A stretch of DNA of 64,000 nt from Paludibacteraceae bacterium (GTDB lineage Bacteria; Bacteroidota; Bacteroidia; Bacteroidales; Paludibacteraceae), in assembly GCA_016297215.1 (NCBI GenBank), contig JAEDGZ010000004.1, positions 1 to 64,000 on the forward strand. Direction: 5' to 3'. The first letter of the stretch is position 1. Every line of letters begins with the position of its first letter. Below are positions 1 to 10,700 of the stretch, one piece after another. Under the pieces are notes generated by a model that worked only from the letters and a program-made list of their open reading frames with translations, searched no databases and was not told where the DNA came from. The translations under genes were made by a program, and so were the position numbers.

Positions 1-42
1 CGCTCCTTGTTTCTTCTTGTCTCCGCTGTGTTTTCTTGCAGT

Positions 43-97
43 CTATCAGCCGTCTATCTCGAAAACAACTCGAAAACGACTCGAAAACGACTCGAAA
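43..97 (+). repeat. CTCGAAAACGA tandem word array
   Basis: Four imperfect copies of a 10-nt word (CTCGAAAACG) follow a header reading CTATCAGCCGT. Similar header-plus-array units occur at 36380-36435 and 53723-53785, so this is a dispersed element. The rest of 98-320 is AT-rich and I see no gene in it. Confidence 0.75.
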
Positions 98-324
98 AAA
101 GGACGAAAAAAGAATGGTGCTGAACTCGATGTAAAATAGTAGGTACATAAGAAAATAAAATAGGATATTCAAAAAAGGTTTTTCCTGCATGGGGCTTTTT
201 ATAGAGCCTAAAAAAGCATTCCAAGTGAGATATTTTGCGTTCCATTCGAATATGCAAAAGGTAAGTATTTATAAATTGTTACTGATAAAAAGTTTATAAA
301 AAATCAATTTTATAACTTTTTTGC

Positions 325-355
325 TTGCATATTCCAATTATTCTTTGTATCTTTG
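325..355 (+). promoter_or_regulatory. Bacteroidota-type promoter for the surface locus
   Basis: TTG at 325-327, a 20-nt spacer, then TATCTTTG at 348-355, matching the Bacteroidota housekeeping consensus (TTTG, then TAnnTTTG). It would start a transcript about 100 nt upstream of the first gene. Confidence 0.7.
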
Positions 356-381
356 CCGCGATTTTCAAAATACAAAAACAA

Positions 382-430
382 CTTCAGGGTGGGTAAATTT
401 AATAGTTCGTTTTGATTTACCCGTCTTGAA
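382..430 (+). promoter_or_regulatory. 5' leader stem-loop
   Basis: GGGTAAAT (391-398) pairs with ATTTACCC (415-422), and the outer CTTCA (382-386) pairs with TGAAG (426-430), giving a two-part stem in the leader between promoter and first gene. There is no T-run, so it is not an obvious terminator. A regulatory role is inference. Confidence 0.45.
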
Positions 431-465
431 GAGTAGGTAATTAACTTATTTTTAGTACATTAGTT

Positions 466-1389
466 GTGTTTCCGATTGTTCAAATATGTCCCCCTTCATT
501 GTGGTTGTATTTGCATACTATCGCGGCAAGTGTGCGTCAGCAGTTGTCGGCAGTCGTATGCTTGTTGGTCGTAGGGTGTATGGTGGAAAACACATATGCC
601 GCGGGATATAGTGTGAGCGAACAAGTAGAGCATCGGGTTACTTTATCTGTGGAGGGTGCCGGCGGCTGTGAGTTGCCGTGGACAAAGGGGATGAAGTACG
701 ATGGTGATGCGCAGCCAAGCATAGAAAATAGCGTTGCCGGAGCTGTTGGAGTGGGGGTCGGTTATCGATTGGCATATAAGCATCTACTTTTCCAAACGGG
801 GCTCACTGCCAAATATGTGCATATCACCAACGATCCTCGCGACAGCACTTACTTCAAAGAGCAAGTGTTAGATCCCGACAACGGCTTGTATTATCGTCTG
901 GAAGAGCGTTTCTACCATCGCAGCGATTCTATTCATAGTCTGCGCATACAGATGCCGGTGATGGTGGGAGGAGAGTGGGGACGTTTCTACTTCCTCGCGG
1001 GGGTGAAAGTGTCTGCCGCGCTCTACTCGCCCGCAACTCGTAATTGGTCATACGAGGGCGAGCGAGACTATTCGATCTTCTACGAAACGATTATTACTGA
1101 CCAAGACCAAGACCCTACCCGTTTGCCGCCTCTGCGCTACGAGCGGCCTGTAACGCTCGATGTGATGGGGGCAGTGGAGATAGGAGGCAGACTTAATAGT
1201 AGAGACGACTCCCCGGGGTTCAAGCAAAACCCTAATCCCCGAACGGACTATTATCTGGCTGCCTACGCGGACTATGCGCTATGGTCATCTTCCCCGTTTA
1301 ATATGCTGGAGATTGGTGTCCGGCTGACGGTGCAGTGGCGCATCAGGAAACAAGAATCGTGTCATTGTATGAAGTTTGAAGCATTATGA
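466..1389 (+). CDS. Outer-membrane beta-barrel protein
   Basis: A predicted exported outer-membrane protein of 307 residues. A hydrophobic stretch near residues 24-40 followed by Tyr-Ala-Ala looks like a signal peptide; after it come alternating amphipathic strands such as YYFLAGVKV-like FYFLAGVKV and LEIGVRLTVQW at the end, typical of an eight-to-ten-strand barrel. The start is uncertain: GTG at 466 is the first usable codon and I see no ATG that would keep the signal peptide. It resembles the barrel part of the protein at 19541-21268 (shared IPVM-GG and YFLAGVK patterns). The stop overlaps the next ATG by 4 bp, so it is probably translationally coupled to the adhesin that follows; a role as its surface anchor or partner is inference. 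Confidence 0.7.
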   Translation: MFPIVQICPPSLWLYLHTIAASVRQQLSAVVCLLVVGCMVENTYAAGYSVSEQVEHRVTLSVEGAGGCELPWTKGMKYDGDAQPSIENSVAGAVGVGVGYRLAYKHLLFQTGLTAKYVHITNDPRDSTYFKEQVLDPDNGLYYRLEERFYHRSDSIHSLRIQMPVMVGGEWGRFYFLAGVKVSAALYSPATRNWSYEGERDYSIFYETIITDQDQDPTRLPPLRYERPVTLDVMGAVEIGGRLNSRDDSPGFKQNPNPRTDYYLAAYADYALWSSSPFNMLEIGVRLTVQWRIRKQESCHCMKFEAL

Positions 1390-4300
1390 GAAAGTGGTTT
1401 GCAATAGGATTGTCGCTCCTTTGTTCGGCAGCGATGGTAGCGCAGACTGCCGTAACGATGGCAGATCTGCCCTATTTCTGCGATTTTGAGGAGGAAAGCG
1501 AGAATACTAACTGGGTGCTCAATCCGAGCATCGAGACAATCAGTACGCTGAATGCTTGGTATGTAGGCAGCGCAGAGGCGTATACGGGCGAGAAAGCACT
1601 GTATGTGTCGTCGGACAGCGGCTTGACGGCTTCGTATGCCACCATAGGTAATGTGCTGTTGGCATATAGGGATGTGAGCCTCGATAGAGGTACATACGAT
1701 GTGGCGTTCGACTGGATGGGGATGGGCAACGGGCTCAACGGGTATGTGAAGGTGGTGTTTGAGGCGCGTGATACCAAGAGCATCAAGTGCTTGGGCAATA
1801 GTGTGGAACCCGCGTGGGTGAGTGAGGCGATACCCCTGATGGGCGGGGAAGAGTACTTGGGCGATGCGGATAGTTGGCAGCATATTCAGGCATCCTTCTC
1901 TATCCCGCGCGCATTGGCTAATGCAGAGGACACGCGCGTGTTCTTTATTTGGGTAAACAACAAGGCGCGAGCAGGTGCGCCGGCGACTATCGTCATTGAT
2001 AACTTCCAACTGGCTAAGGCCAGTGCCACCGGATACCCCGAGAATATACATGTATCCACTTACCTCAATTATTCTACGGTCAGCTGGACGGGCGGAGCGG
2101 ATAGTTATGAAGTGCTCTATCGGCGCAAGGGAGACAGCACGTTTGTGGAGGTAACGACCGATACCACCGAGGTGGTGCTCAACAACGTACCTTACGGAGC
2201 ATACGAATTCTGGATTTGCGGCGTGAACGGAGAAGACAAGACGGTCTATACCATCTTCCCTACCGTCTATATCTATGAGACAGACTGCTTCGACGTATTA
2301 AATATGTACAATGCCGATTTCGAATATGGCAAATGGGCGGCAACCACCGGCTTACAGCCCTCTGGCTATTCGCGGATAGACTACGGTCCGGACGACATAC
2401 GAAGCCGACAGACTACCCACTTTGATACCACCGAGATTGATCCCCGTACGATAATCCGTCTCCCCAATAAAGATACGCTCGCTTTGCGCACGGTACCGCA
2501 GGGAGAAGCCGGATCGGTGAGGATAGGCAACTGGAACACCGGCAGCGAATATGAGCAGATGTCTTACCACTACACCGTGGAGTCTGATATGAGTGCGCTC
2601 TTGCTCCTCAAATACGCGATGGTACTGGAAAACCCCGACCATAGTGCCAAAGACCAACCTCGATTCACGCTTACTATTACCGATACGCAAGGCAACGCTA
2701 TTGATACCGAGTGCGGCGATGTCGATTTCCATGCACCCACTTCCGCCGAGTGGTCTGACCCCGAGGTGAAAGCACTATGGCATGAATCGACCGCCTCGGG
2801 AAAACTCGTACACTGGCAAGACTGGCGCATGATAGGTATCAATTTGGGGCAGTATGTGGGGAAAGAACTGATAATCACTTTCACTTCCTACGACTGCGAC
2901 CAAGGCGGACACTTCGGCTACGCCTATTTTACGCTCCGTTGTGCACGAACGGATGTGGACGGTATCCCGTGGGGAAACGATGCAGAGACCCAACTCTTCA
3001 CTGCTCCCGGCGGATTCAACTATGCGTGGTTCAACCAAAAAGACACTCTCTTGCAGGATACGATTAGCACCGACCGTTTCTTTGAAGTCTCCGAGGATGA
3101 TGAGAACGACTATATCTGCTATGCCACCTATCCCACTAATCCCGATTGCGGCTTTTCTTTGGAAGCCACGGCAAAGCCCCACAGCCCCATCGCAGAGATA
3201 CAATACCAATGGGTACCGGAGAACTGCCAAAACGGCATCTTCGTGCGCAATGCTTGCCATCTGGGGCTATACCACCGCGCCGCGGATACCATCGAACACC
3301 GTTACGATGAACGTATGGACAACTGCCGATGGACGATGCCCGACGGGCAAAGTACCACAGAACTCTACTACGAAGGCTTCTATGTCCCTGTCTCCGATGA
3401 TGGAGACACCCTCACCTATTCTCTCTGGACGGGCGTGTGGGTCAACGACTCTGTTTTCCAAGATTCGGTTTCTCTGACTATCGTGGTGCCCGCAATAGGC
3501 GCGCAAGAGGTGCACCTGCATGAAGACCTGTGCAACGGTGAGTCCATCGAGTTCCCCGTCGGCTCAGGCATTTGCTACAACGTCTCCGGCGACTACAAAG
3601 AAGAAAGGCTGTCTCTTATCACCGGCTGCGACAGCACCACGTGGATGCACCTGAATGTGATACAACCGCTCTACACAACCATCGAGGACACCATCTGTGC
3701 CGAAGGGGAGTATTGGTTCGTGGACGAGTATGTCTCGCTTCCGAAGGAATACACACGCATACTGCCCTGCCAAACAACCGGTTGCGACAGCATCGTAACG
3801 CTTCACCTCGCACGCGCTGAACGACCTGTCACGCGGCTGTTGGACGACGAGTTGTGCGGAGATGATGCCCTGCTCTTCGAGGTAGCACATGCCGAATGGA
3901 TGGATAGCCTGAAAATAGAGATTCCCGAGCAAGGAACCTTTGTCTATACGGGGCGACAGTCGGACTTGCAATGTCGAATTGAACCGGGGATAATCCGTGC
4001 GAACTCGCAACGCTACCAAGCCCGCTTGTACACCTATATGTCGTGGTGTGATACATACATAGATACATGTTCTTTCAATATGAATATCTCTTCCGACGTG
4101 GTGGAAGTGGTACTCGGAAATGTCTTTGCCATCAAGGATACCGAGCATAATGGCGGCTACGATATGACGCAATTCCAATGGTACGCCGACGGGGAACCCA
4201 TCACGGGTGCCACCCACGCTGTGCTCTACGCACAAGATATGCCCGAGGGGACGGTTTATACAGTGCAAGTTGTTTTGGCGGACGGAACACCCCTGTGGAT

Positions 4301-4445
4301 ATGTCCTTTCACCATCGAAAGCCGCACCCCCATTGAGCAGGTAACCGCTACTCCCGCAGAGGGATACCGCAAGTACCTCAAAAACGGACTTATATACATC
4401 GACATCAACGGACAAACCTATAACCTTCTTGGGACACGATTATGA
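1386..4445 (+). CDS. Secreted multidomain adhesin-like protein, paralog 1
   Basis: A 1019-residue exported protein. Residues 1-20 form a signal peptide ending AMVAQ. A choice-of-anchor-J/cleaved-adhesin-like domain spans about 25-210, a fibronectin type III-like unit 215-300, and a second jelly-roll-like domain about 305-525 with the pattern LLLLKYAMVLE and FGYAYFTL. PKD-like segments follow, then repeats with GCDS motifs of the sort common in Bacteroidota T9SS substrates. The C-terminus carries the short motif KYLKNGLIYIDINGQTYNLLG, shared with the next gene and with the protein at 36583, instead of a canonical T9SS tail. It aligns over most of its length with the next gene, which it overlaps by 4 bp (ATGA). 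The substrate bound is unknown. Confidence 0.75.
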   Translation: MRKWFAIGLSLLCSAAMVAQTAVTMADLPYFCDFEEESENTNWVLNPSIETISTLNAWYVGSAEAYTGEKALYVSSDSGLTASYATIGNVLLAYRDVSLDRGTYDVAFDWMGMGNGLNGYVKVVFEARDTKSIKCLGNSVEPAWVSEAIPLMGGEEYLGDADSWQHIQASFSIPRALANAEDTRVFFIWVNNKARAGAPATIVIDNFQLAKASATGYPENIHVSTYLNYSTVSWTGGADSYEVLYRRKGDSTFVEVTTDTTEVVLNNVPYGAYEFWICGVNGEDKTVYTIFPTVYIYETDCFDVLNMYNADFEYGKWAATTGLQPSGYSRIDYGPDDIRSRQTTHFDTTEIDPRTIIRLPNKDTLALRTVPQGEAGSVRIGNWNTGSEYEQMSYHYTVESDMSALLLLKYAMVLENPDHSAKDQPRFTLTITDTQGNAIDTECGDVDFHAPTSAEWSDPEVKALWHESTASGKLVHWQDWRMIGINLGQYVGKELIITFTSYDCDQGGHFGYAYFTLRCARTDVDGIPWGNDAETQLFTAPGGFNYAWFNQKDTLLQDTISTDRFFEVSEDDENDYICYATYPTNPDCGFSLEATAKPHSPIAEIQYQWVPENCQNGIFVRNACHLGLYHRAADTIEHRYDERMDNCRWTMPDGQSTTELYYEGFYVPVSDDGDTLTYSLWTGVWVNDSVFQDSVSLTIVVPAIGAQEVHLHEDLCNGESIEFPVGSGICYNVSGDYKEERLSLITGCDSTTWMHLNVIQPLYTTIEDTICAEGEYWFVDEYVSLPKEYTRILPCQTTGCDSIVTLHLARAERPVTRLLDDELCGDDALLFEVAHAEWMDSLKIEIPEQGTFVYTGRQSDLQCRIEPGIIRANSQRYQARLYTYMSWCDTYIDTCSFNMNISSDVVEVVLGNVFAIKDTEHNGGYDMTQFQWYADGEPITGATHAVLYAQDMPEGTVYTVQVVLADGTPLWICPFTIESRTPIEQVTATPAEGYRKYLKNGLIYIDINGQTYNLLGTRL

Positions 4446-7400
4446 AAACTGCCTATTCTTCCCCGATTGTGCGGGGGCTTATCGCTGCTTGCTTCCTGCT
4501 ACTGTTGCCAAATATATCCTTTGGTATCACATACTATATGTGTGATTTTGAAGACCCTGCCGAGAATGCGCTATGGCAACTGAATACGCCGAAGAACGAG
4601 AATGCCGCATGGACCAATCTGTGGTATGTGGGTGCCGCCACGTCTTGCGGCGGGTCGCAGAGCCTTTATATCTCCAACGATGGCGGTACTACGGCGGCGT
4701 ACAGCAAAGCCTCTAATATCATGATAGCATGGCGAGAGTTTAGCGACTTGGAGCCCGGGGAATATGATTTGGCGTTCGACTGGCGCAATGTGGGCGATTC
4801 GCTCCGCGCAGGCATCTACGTGGCATGGGTGCCGGAGTCGGATTGGAGCACTATGAACTGTGGTCTGAACGATGATATCTCCACTCGTTATTGGCTTACG
4901 GACAATATGCTTTCCTTTGATGGCAAAACGCTGCTATACAACTCCTCTGTCTGGTCGCACGCGGTATGCTCGCTGAAGGCGAATGAAGAGCCGCATAGGC
5001 TCGTGTTCGTCTATCGCACGAGCGGTATGGCGGCGGAACGCAACCCGAGTGCTTGTATCGATAATGTGCAGATCGCTCCCAACTGCGGTACACCGACCGA
5101 TTTGCAAGTGGCAGTCAACGGACAATACGCCACGCTCACATGGAACACCCCCGCCGAGGCTTGCAACATACGATATGCCAAGAACGGAGACACTGCTTCC
5201 ACCACCATCTCCAATGTCAAAGGCAACAAAGTGGTGCTGCCGTTGGAGCACGGCGTGTACAATGTCTATATACAAGTGGTATGTGACGGACAGACCAGCG
5301 TGTGGTATTCGTTCCCCGTGGTCATAGTATATAGTTCCAAATGCTTTAACTATCTCGATTTGCAGGACAGCCAATGTTTCTATTCCGCAGAGACGGCAGA
5401 CGATTGGCACAACAACGAGAGCCTGCTCGTAGCGGGGAAGATAGACAACGGCTTCATGTCCGACAGGAGTCGCCATACCATCCACTATATGGAGGGTGAG
5501 TACGATGCGCGCACGTACAATAGTTACGACTCGGACGGCAATCGCGTTTCGCCGCTCCGAACCATCCCTGACGGTGAGATCGCCTCAGTGCGTATAGGCA
5601 GTTGGGAAGAATCGGCGCACGTGGCGCGTGTGCAGTACGACTTCACGGTGGACACCACCGAGGCGTCCGTGCTGATGCTCAAGTATGCAATGGTACTTCA
5701 GTCTTCGGGACACGAGGAGAAAGCGCGCCCTCGCTTCACGCTCAAGATAGTGGACGGCGCGACGGGGCAGGAACTGAGCACTTGTACCACTGCGGATTTC
5801 TCGTCTAAGACGAAAGGCGACGGCTGGTTCTACAGCCCTGTCAAATCGCTTAGCGAAGAAGACCCGCGAGATGTCTGCTGGCGCGACTGGACTACCGTCG
5901 GGCTCAACCTCACGGAGTTCAACGGCACACAGGTACGCATCATACTTACCGTGTACGGGTGTACCGCAAGCGTGCATTACGGATATGCGTATTTCACCCT
6001 CAACTGCACCTCCGGACACATCGAGGGTATCAACTGCGGAGACACGCCTACCAACGAGTTTATTGCTCCCGAAGGATTCGACTATGCGTGGTATCTGTCA
6101 TCCGAGCCCGACAATATCCTAAGCACTCAGCGCGTCTTCCCCGTGCAGTATGACGACGATAGAGAGTATATGGTGGATGTCATCTACAAAACCAACGACC
6201 AATGCCGCTTCACGCTCACTGCCTGCGCTATCCCGCGTTATCCTGTGCCCGAGGCGACATACGAAGTCTTTCAGCAGGACTGCCGCAACTACATCCGTTT
6301 TCGCAACACCAGCCATGTGCGTACCAAAAACTTGCGCACAGGAGAAATCATCGAGCACTCGAAGTACCCTGTTGAATACACCGTGTGGAACTTCGGCGAC
6401 CTCGCCACACCCTCCACTGCTTGGGAAGAGACCATCGAAGCACCTGCCGAAGGAGGCACGTTCACTGTCTCGCTCACTGCCTCCGTCGGACTATGCGAAG
6501 AGACATTGCAGATACCCGTTCTCGTGCCTAAGATAGGAAAAGACAGCATCGTGGAGAAACATACGCTCTGTGAGGGAGAGGTGTTCACCTACATGGGCAA
6601 AACCTACGCTACAGATACGGTCGCCCATTTCTTTGGCAGCAACCGCTATGGATGCGACAGCGTTTTCACGCTCGTACTGCGCTTTGTCCCCACTGCCTAT
6701 ACGGAACTCGCCGATACCATCCTCAACGGCACTTCTTACGAATGGTCGGTGGGCAACTTGCCGCCTATGCTACTCACGGAGACGGGCACTTATACGCAAG
6801 TGCTGCCGCAAGCGGGTACCACCTGCGACAGCGTCATCACGCTGCACCTCTTCGTCCTCCCGCCGCTGGATGCCCATATCACTTCCGTGGAGCATCCCTG
6901 CTTGGGCGAACAGACCACCTTCGACGTGGCTTTCGAGGCAGGCAACGGCAGCATCCATTACGCCGAAGCAATGCTTTGTCCGGGTGCGCAGGCGTCCTCG
7001 CCTGCTGAAGACACTGGGGACGCGGGCGTCTCGCCCGCGGTAATGTCCTCCCCCGCTCAAAACGATCCCCTCCGCATGGAGATACTGTATCTCAACAACG
7101 AAGAACATCTCCTCACGCTGACCCTACCGCAAGACATAGTCCCCGGGCACTACACCCTCACCATCCTATTCTACAATACCGAACTCGGTAGCAGCAGCGA
7201 TTCCGCACACATAGAGGTGCGCTATCCTTCCACTATCATTCAGCAACGCTGGGGCGATGTGCTGGGAATACGCAACGAGAATTATAATGGCGGATATGTC
7301 TTTAGCGCATACCAATGGTATAAGAACGGTGCGCCCATACCCGATGCCGTTTATCCTTACTACTACGAGGAGGGCGGATTGGACACGGATGCCGACTATC

Positions 7401-7594
7401 ATGTACGCCTTTTGCGCGAGGGAGAAAGCAGCGCCATCAACACTTGCTCCTACCAACCGCAACCTTTCGTTCCTACCGCTCCCGCAACCCCTTCCGCACC
7501 CCGCAAGTACCTCCATAACGGACAATTCCTTATCGAACTGCAAGGCAACACCTATAACCTTTTAGGAATTAAGGAATTTGGAATTAGGAATTAG
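4442..7594 (+). CDS. Secreted multidomain adhesin-like protein, paralog 2
   Basis: A 1050-residue exported protein paralogous to the one before it: signal peptide to about residue 29, anchor-J-like domain, fibronectin-like unit, a second domain with the same LLMLKYAMVLQ and YGYAYFTL signatures, then GCDS-type repeats. Residues 846-868 are encoded by two adjacent palindromic repeats (PGAQASSPAE then TGDAGVSPAV), absent from the paralog. The last residues KEFGIRN run past the expected end of the conserved C-terminal motif (NTYNLLG) and are encoded by a GGAATTAGGAATT word array, so the array has apparently displaced the original stop. Likely surface-displayed through the T9SS or a related route; ligand unknown. 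Confidence 0.75.
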   Translation: MKTAYSSPIVRGLIAACFLLLLPNISFGITYYMCDFEDPAENALWQLNTPKNENAAWTNLWYVGAATSCGGSQSLYISNDGGTTAAYSKASNIMIAWREFSDLEPGEYDLAFDWRNVGDSLRAGIYVAWVPESDWSTMNCGLNDDISTRYWLTDNMLSFDGKTLLYNSSVWSHAVCSLKANEEPHRLVFVYRTSGMAAERNPSACIDNVQIAPNCGTPTDLQVAVNGQYATLTWNTPAEACNIRYAKNGDTASTTISNVKGNKVVLPLEHGVYNVYIQVVCDGQTSVWYSFPVVIVYSSKCFNYLDLQDSQCFYSAETADDWHNNESLLVAGKIDNGFMSDRSRHTIHYMEGEYDARTYNSYDSDGNRVSPLRTIPDGEIASVRIGSWEESAHVARVQYDFTVDTTEASVLMLKYAMVLQSSGHEEKARPRFTLKIVDGATGQELSTCTTADFSSKTKGDGWFYSPVKSLSEEDPRDVCWRDWTTVGLNLTEFNGTQVRIILTVYGCTASVHYGYAYFTLNCTSGHIEGINCGDTPTNEFIAPEGFDYAWYLSSEPDNILSTQRVFPVQYDDDREYMVDVIYKTNDQCRFTLTACAIPRYPVPEATYEVFQQDCRNYIRFRNTSHVRTKNLRTGEIIEHSKYPVEYTVWNFGDLATPSTAWEETIEAPAEGGTFTVSLTASVGLCEETLQIPVLVPKIGKDSIVEKHTLCEGEVFTYMGKTYATDTVAHFFGSNRYGCDSVFTLVLRFVPTAYTELADTILNGTSYEWSVGNLPPMLLTETGTYTQVLPQAGTTCDSVITLHLFVLPPLDAHITSVEHPCLGEQTTFDVAFEAGNGSIHYAEAMLCPGAQASSPAEDTGDAGVSPAVMSSPAQNDPLRMEILYLNNEEHLLTLTLPQDIVPGHYTLTILFYNTELGSSSDSAHIEVRYPSTIIQQRWGDVLGIRNENYNGGYVFSAYQWYKNGAPIPDAVYPYYYEEGGLDTDADYHVRLLREGESSAINTCSYQPQPFVPTAPATPSAPRKYLHNGQFLIELQGNTYNLLGIKEFGIRN
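6979..7041 (+). repeat. Palindromic repeats A and B inside a coding sequence
   Basis: A type A palindrome (core GCAGGCGTCCTCGCCTGC) is followed directly by a type B palindrome (core GCGGGCGTCTCGCCCGC). Both are in frame and add Pro/Gly/Ala/Ser residues to the adhesin. Confidence 0.85.
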
Positions 7595-7707
7595 GAATTT
7601 GTGCAGGTGCACAGGCGTCCACGCCTGCTGAAATTAGAAATTAACAACGTAAATTACGTAAGTTACGTAAATTACTTTTTATTAACTAATCAAAAAAACG
7701 AACGCTT
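7566..7707 (+). repeat. GGAATTA word array with a degenerate type A palindrome
   Basis: Tandem GGAATTA words run across the stop codon. A diverged type A palindrome lies at 7601-7631, followed by AGAAATTA words and a palindromic GTAAATTACGTAAGTTACG stretch just before the giant gene. No promoter match is clear here. Confidence 0.7.
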
Positions 7708-10700
7708 ATGAAGAAGTTTTTCTTTCGTATGTTGCTGCTCGCTTTAGTCTGTAGCGTAGGTACAGCAACATTTGCTCAGAAAAAAGCCCTGGCTGAAGAT
7801 TTCGAGTCGGGTGCCCTTCCTTCAGGCTGGACCACTACCAATAGTCTTTGGCGGTGGACGAATGGCGAGGCGCAGTTCATTGCACTCGTGGAGAATGGCG
7901 TTGATACGCTTTTCACCCCGCGTGTGGATATCGCTTCGCTCGAGAATCAGCCTACTGTTACTATTGACTACCGTATGGTGGTTAATCAAGAGCGTGTGAA
8001 TCCGCTGACTGTCCTCTATCGCACTGCCGCCACTCCCGAATGGACGGTACTGCAGCAGATAGAGACCCCTGCGGAAACTGCTACACGTCTCTATCTACCG
8101 CTGCCTGCGAATGTCGCCTCCGCAACCGATCTGCAACTGGCATTGGCGGCTAAGTACTTGCTCGGTGGGCAGACCGCTATCGACTATCTCGCTATTGAGA
8201 ACAACCACGAAGTGCCTAACGCACCCACCAACCTGCAAACAGAAGAACTCACATCTTCCTCCGCAGGACTCCGTTGGGAGGTTTGCAAAAGCGACTATTT
8301 CGTGCAGTATAACCTCAAGGTCAGCACCTTCGAGTTGACCAATATGACCGATGTGGCGGATGTGTTCGATGGAAATGTAAGGAACGCCTATACAACTCTT
8401 GAGGCACTAACACCTAATACGCAGTATTTTGTCTATGTGCGTTACGAGTGTGAAGACGAGGACTATAGCCCGTGGGCTACCTTCGACTTCCGCACACCAT
8501 GCTCCGCTGTTACCTTGCCTCTGACGCAAGATTTTGAGCAACCGCTCAACAACTGCTATACCATTCTCAAAACTTCTAAGACGGCTGCGCAGAGTGCTAC
8601 GTTCCCCTACAACAGCCAAAAGGCATTCTCTTTCGTTTCCTCCAAGAACACCTACAACTACCTCTTCTTCCCCGAGGCGCAGCAAAGCCTCACGGGCTAT
8701 CAGGTTTCTTTCATGGTGGCGTCTGAGTTGGCTGGTACCACCTACGGCAGAGAACTCACCATAGGCGTGGCTACCGATGCTACCGCCGAGAACTTCACCG
8801 AGGTGAAGACGATAACCCTGCCCCAAGGAAGACGATGGGAGAAAGTTACTATCTCCCTCGCGGGATACAAAGGAACGGGAAAAATCTTGGCTTTCAAAGC
8901 AGGTAATGCCGACAAAGAGAACCATATCGTGATCGACGATGTGTCTATCGAACCTGCTTCAGCCTGCCCCATGCCTATGTTTGTCAATGTGTCGGAGGTT
9001 ACTTCCAACTCCGCCAAACTCGCATGGGTGGAAGCCGGTAACGCCACGGAGTGGAACCTCGTGCTCGCTATGCGTGAGTATGCCGACCCCTTCGACTGTG
9101 AACCCAATGAGAGCAAAGGAGAGTATGCCGGCAGCATCACCACCAATCCCTATGTGGCTACCAACCTCCTGCCCAATACCACCTACTATGCTTACCTGCA
9201 GTCCGCCTGCGGAGAGAGCGAATGGACGCAAGTCTATTCCTTCACCACGCAGGAAGAGGTGAGCATACCCTATCAGCAGGCTTTCGACCGCTTAGACCCC
9301 GCGCTTTACTCCGATGATGCCAATGCGGTGCCGCCTATGTGGCTCATGGGTAGCCGTCTGCTCTATGCGGATAACACGGTTACTAACCACGACAAGGAAA
9401 ATTCTGACAGTTACCTGCCCTATATATCTACTGCCGATGACCATACGGCATCTGCCTACGTGCCCGCGGCATTACTGCTGAGAGGTACATCATTCTCTTC
9501 CTATTCCGGCTCTTGGAACACTTCCTATGCCATGATGCCCGCTATGCCTTGTGCGCTCAACCAACTGCTCCTCTCTTTCTATGCCAAGTCCAACGATGCG
9601 GCACTCAAACTCGTGGTCGGAGTGGCTAGCACACAAACGACCGATTTGGAGAACGGAAAGCAGTTGTCCGGCACAGGCAATGTAACCCCCGTGGATACCC
9701 TCTCCTTCGCGGCTTCCGGCGAGTGGGAACAGAAAAGCCTGTCGCTCGTTGATTATGCAGGTACGGGTAAGTATATTACCTTCTGGGTAGTCTCTGCTAC
9801 CTCCACGCCTGCGGTGTATATCGATGATATCATCATCGACTATGCGCCTACTTGCTTCCCCGTGCAGAACCTCACCGCTACCGCTACTTCCACCACGGCA
9901 GCCAAAGTTACATGGACGGAGACCCTGAAGGCAACGGCTTGGGATGTAAAAGTAAGTACCTCGGAGATTAACCCCGCCACGCAGAACGGCGATGTAGTAA
10001 GTAGCAAACGGGTTACCGCGCAGGAGTATGCGTTCAGCGGACTCACCGCCAACACCAAGTACTATGTCTATGTCTCCCCCGCCTGCGGAGACCAATGGGC
10101 TTCCACTACCGTTACCACACTCTACGCACTCACTGTTCCCTACTACAACGATTTTACCAATGAGACGTATGGAAACGGCAAAGCACCCGCCTATTGGATC
10201 ACGGGAAATATGGGGAATACCTCATTGGCTGCAACCAGTGCATATCTGCCCAACGTACAAAATACAGCATGGACGGCAGCCACGGGATACACTATCCCTG
10301 CGGAAGTGGTGAAAAATTCGTTGCGATTTTATGCGTACTACACTTCTACAGTAACCAGTCGGGCTTTGCAACCTTATATTATCCTGCCGGAATTGTCCGG
10401 GGTGGCGGCAAATGATTTGACGCTGTCTTTCTGGGGATGGACCAGCAACACCAAAACTACCTATTGCATGGAATTGAAGATAGGTGTGATGACTGACCCC
10501 ACGGATGTTAACACATTAACGGAGGTTACTTCGGTTACCTTGGATACCATAAAGGTAGCACAGTATTTCATTGTACCGCTCTCTGCATATACCGGTACGG
10601 GTAAGTACATTGTGCTGTATATGGATAATAAAACAACCTCTACATCCTATTTCTATGTGGACAACCTGTCGATTACCCTCTCTGCTTCTCCGCAGCGTGT

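Noticed and set aside
54..257. Small minus-strand reading frame in the first gap
   Set aside because: Covers a tandem word array and AT-rich DNA; Phe/Arg-rich composition, no family pattern, no promoter.
6979..7041. Assembly error or frameshift in the second adhesin
   Set aside because: The palindromes are in frame and recur in the same frame in other genes, so they are genuine insertions.
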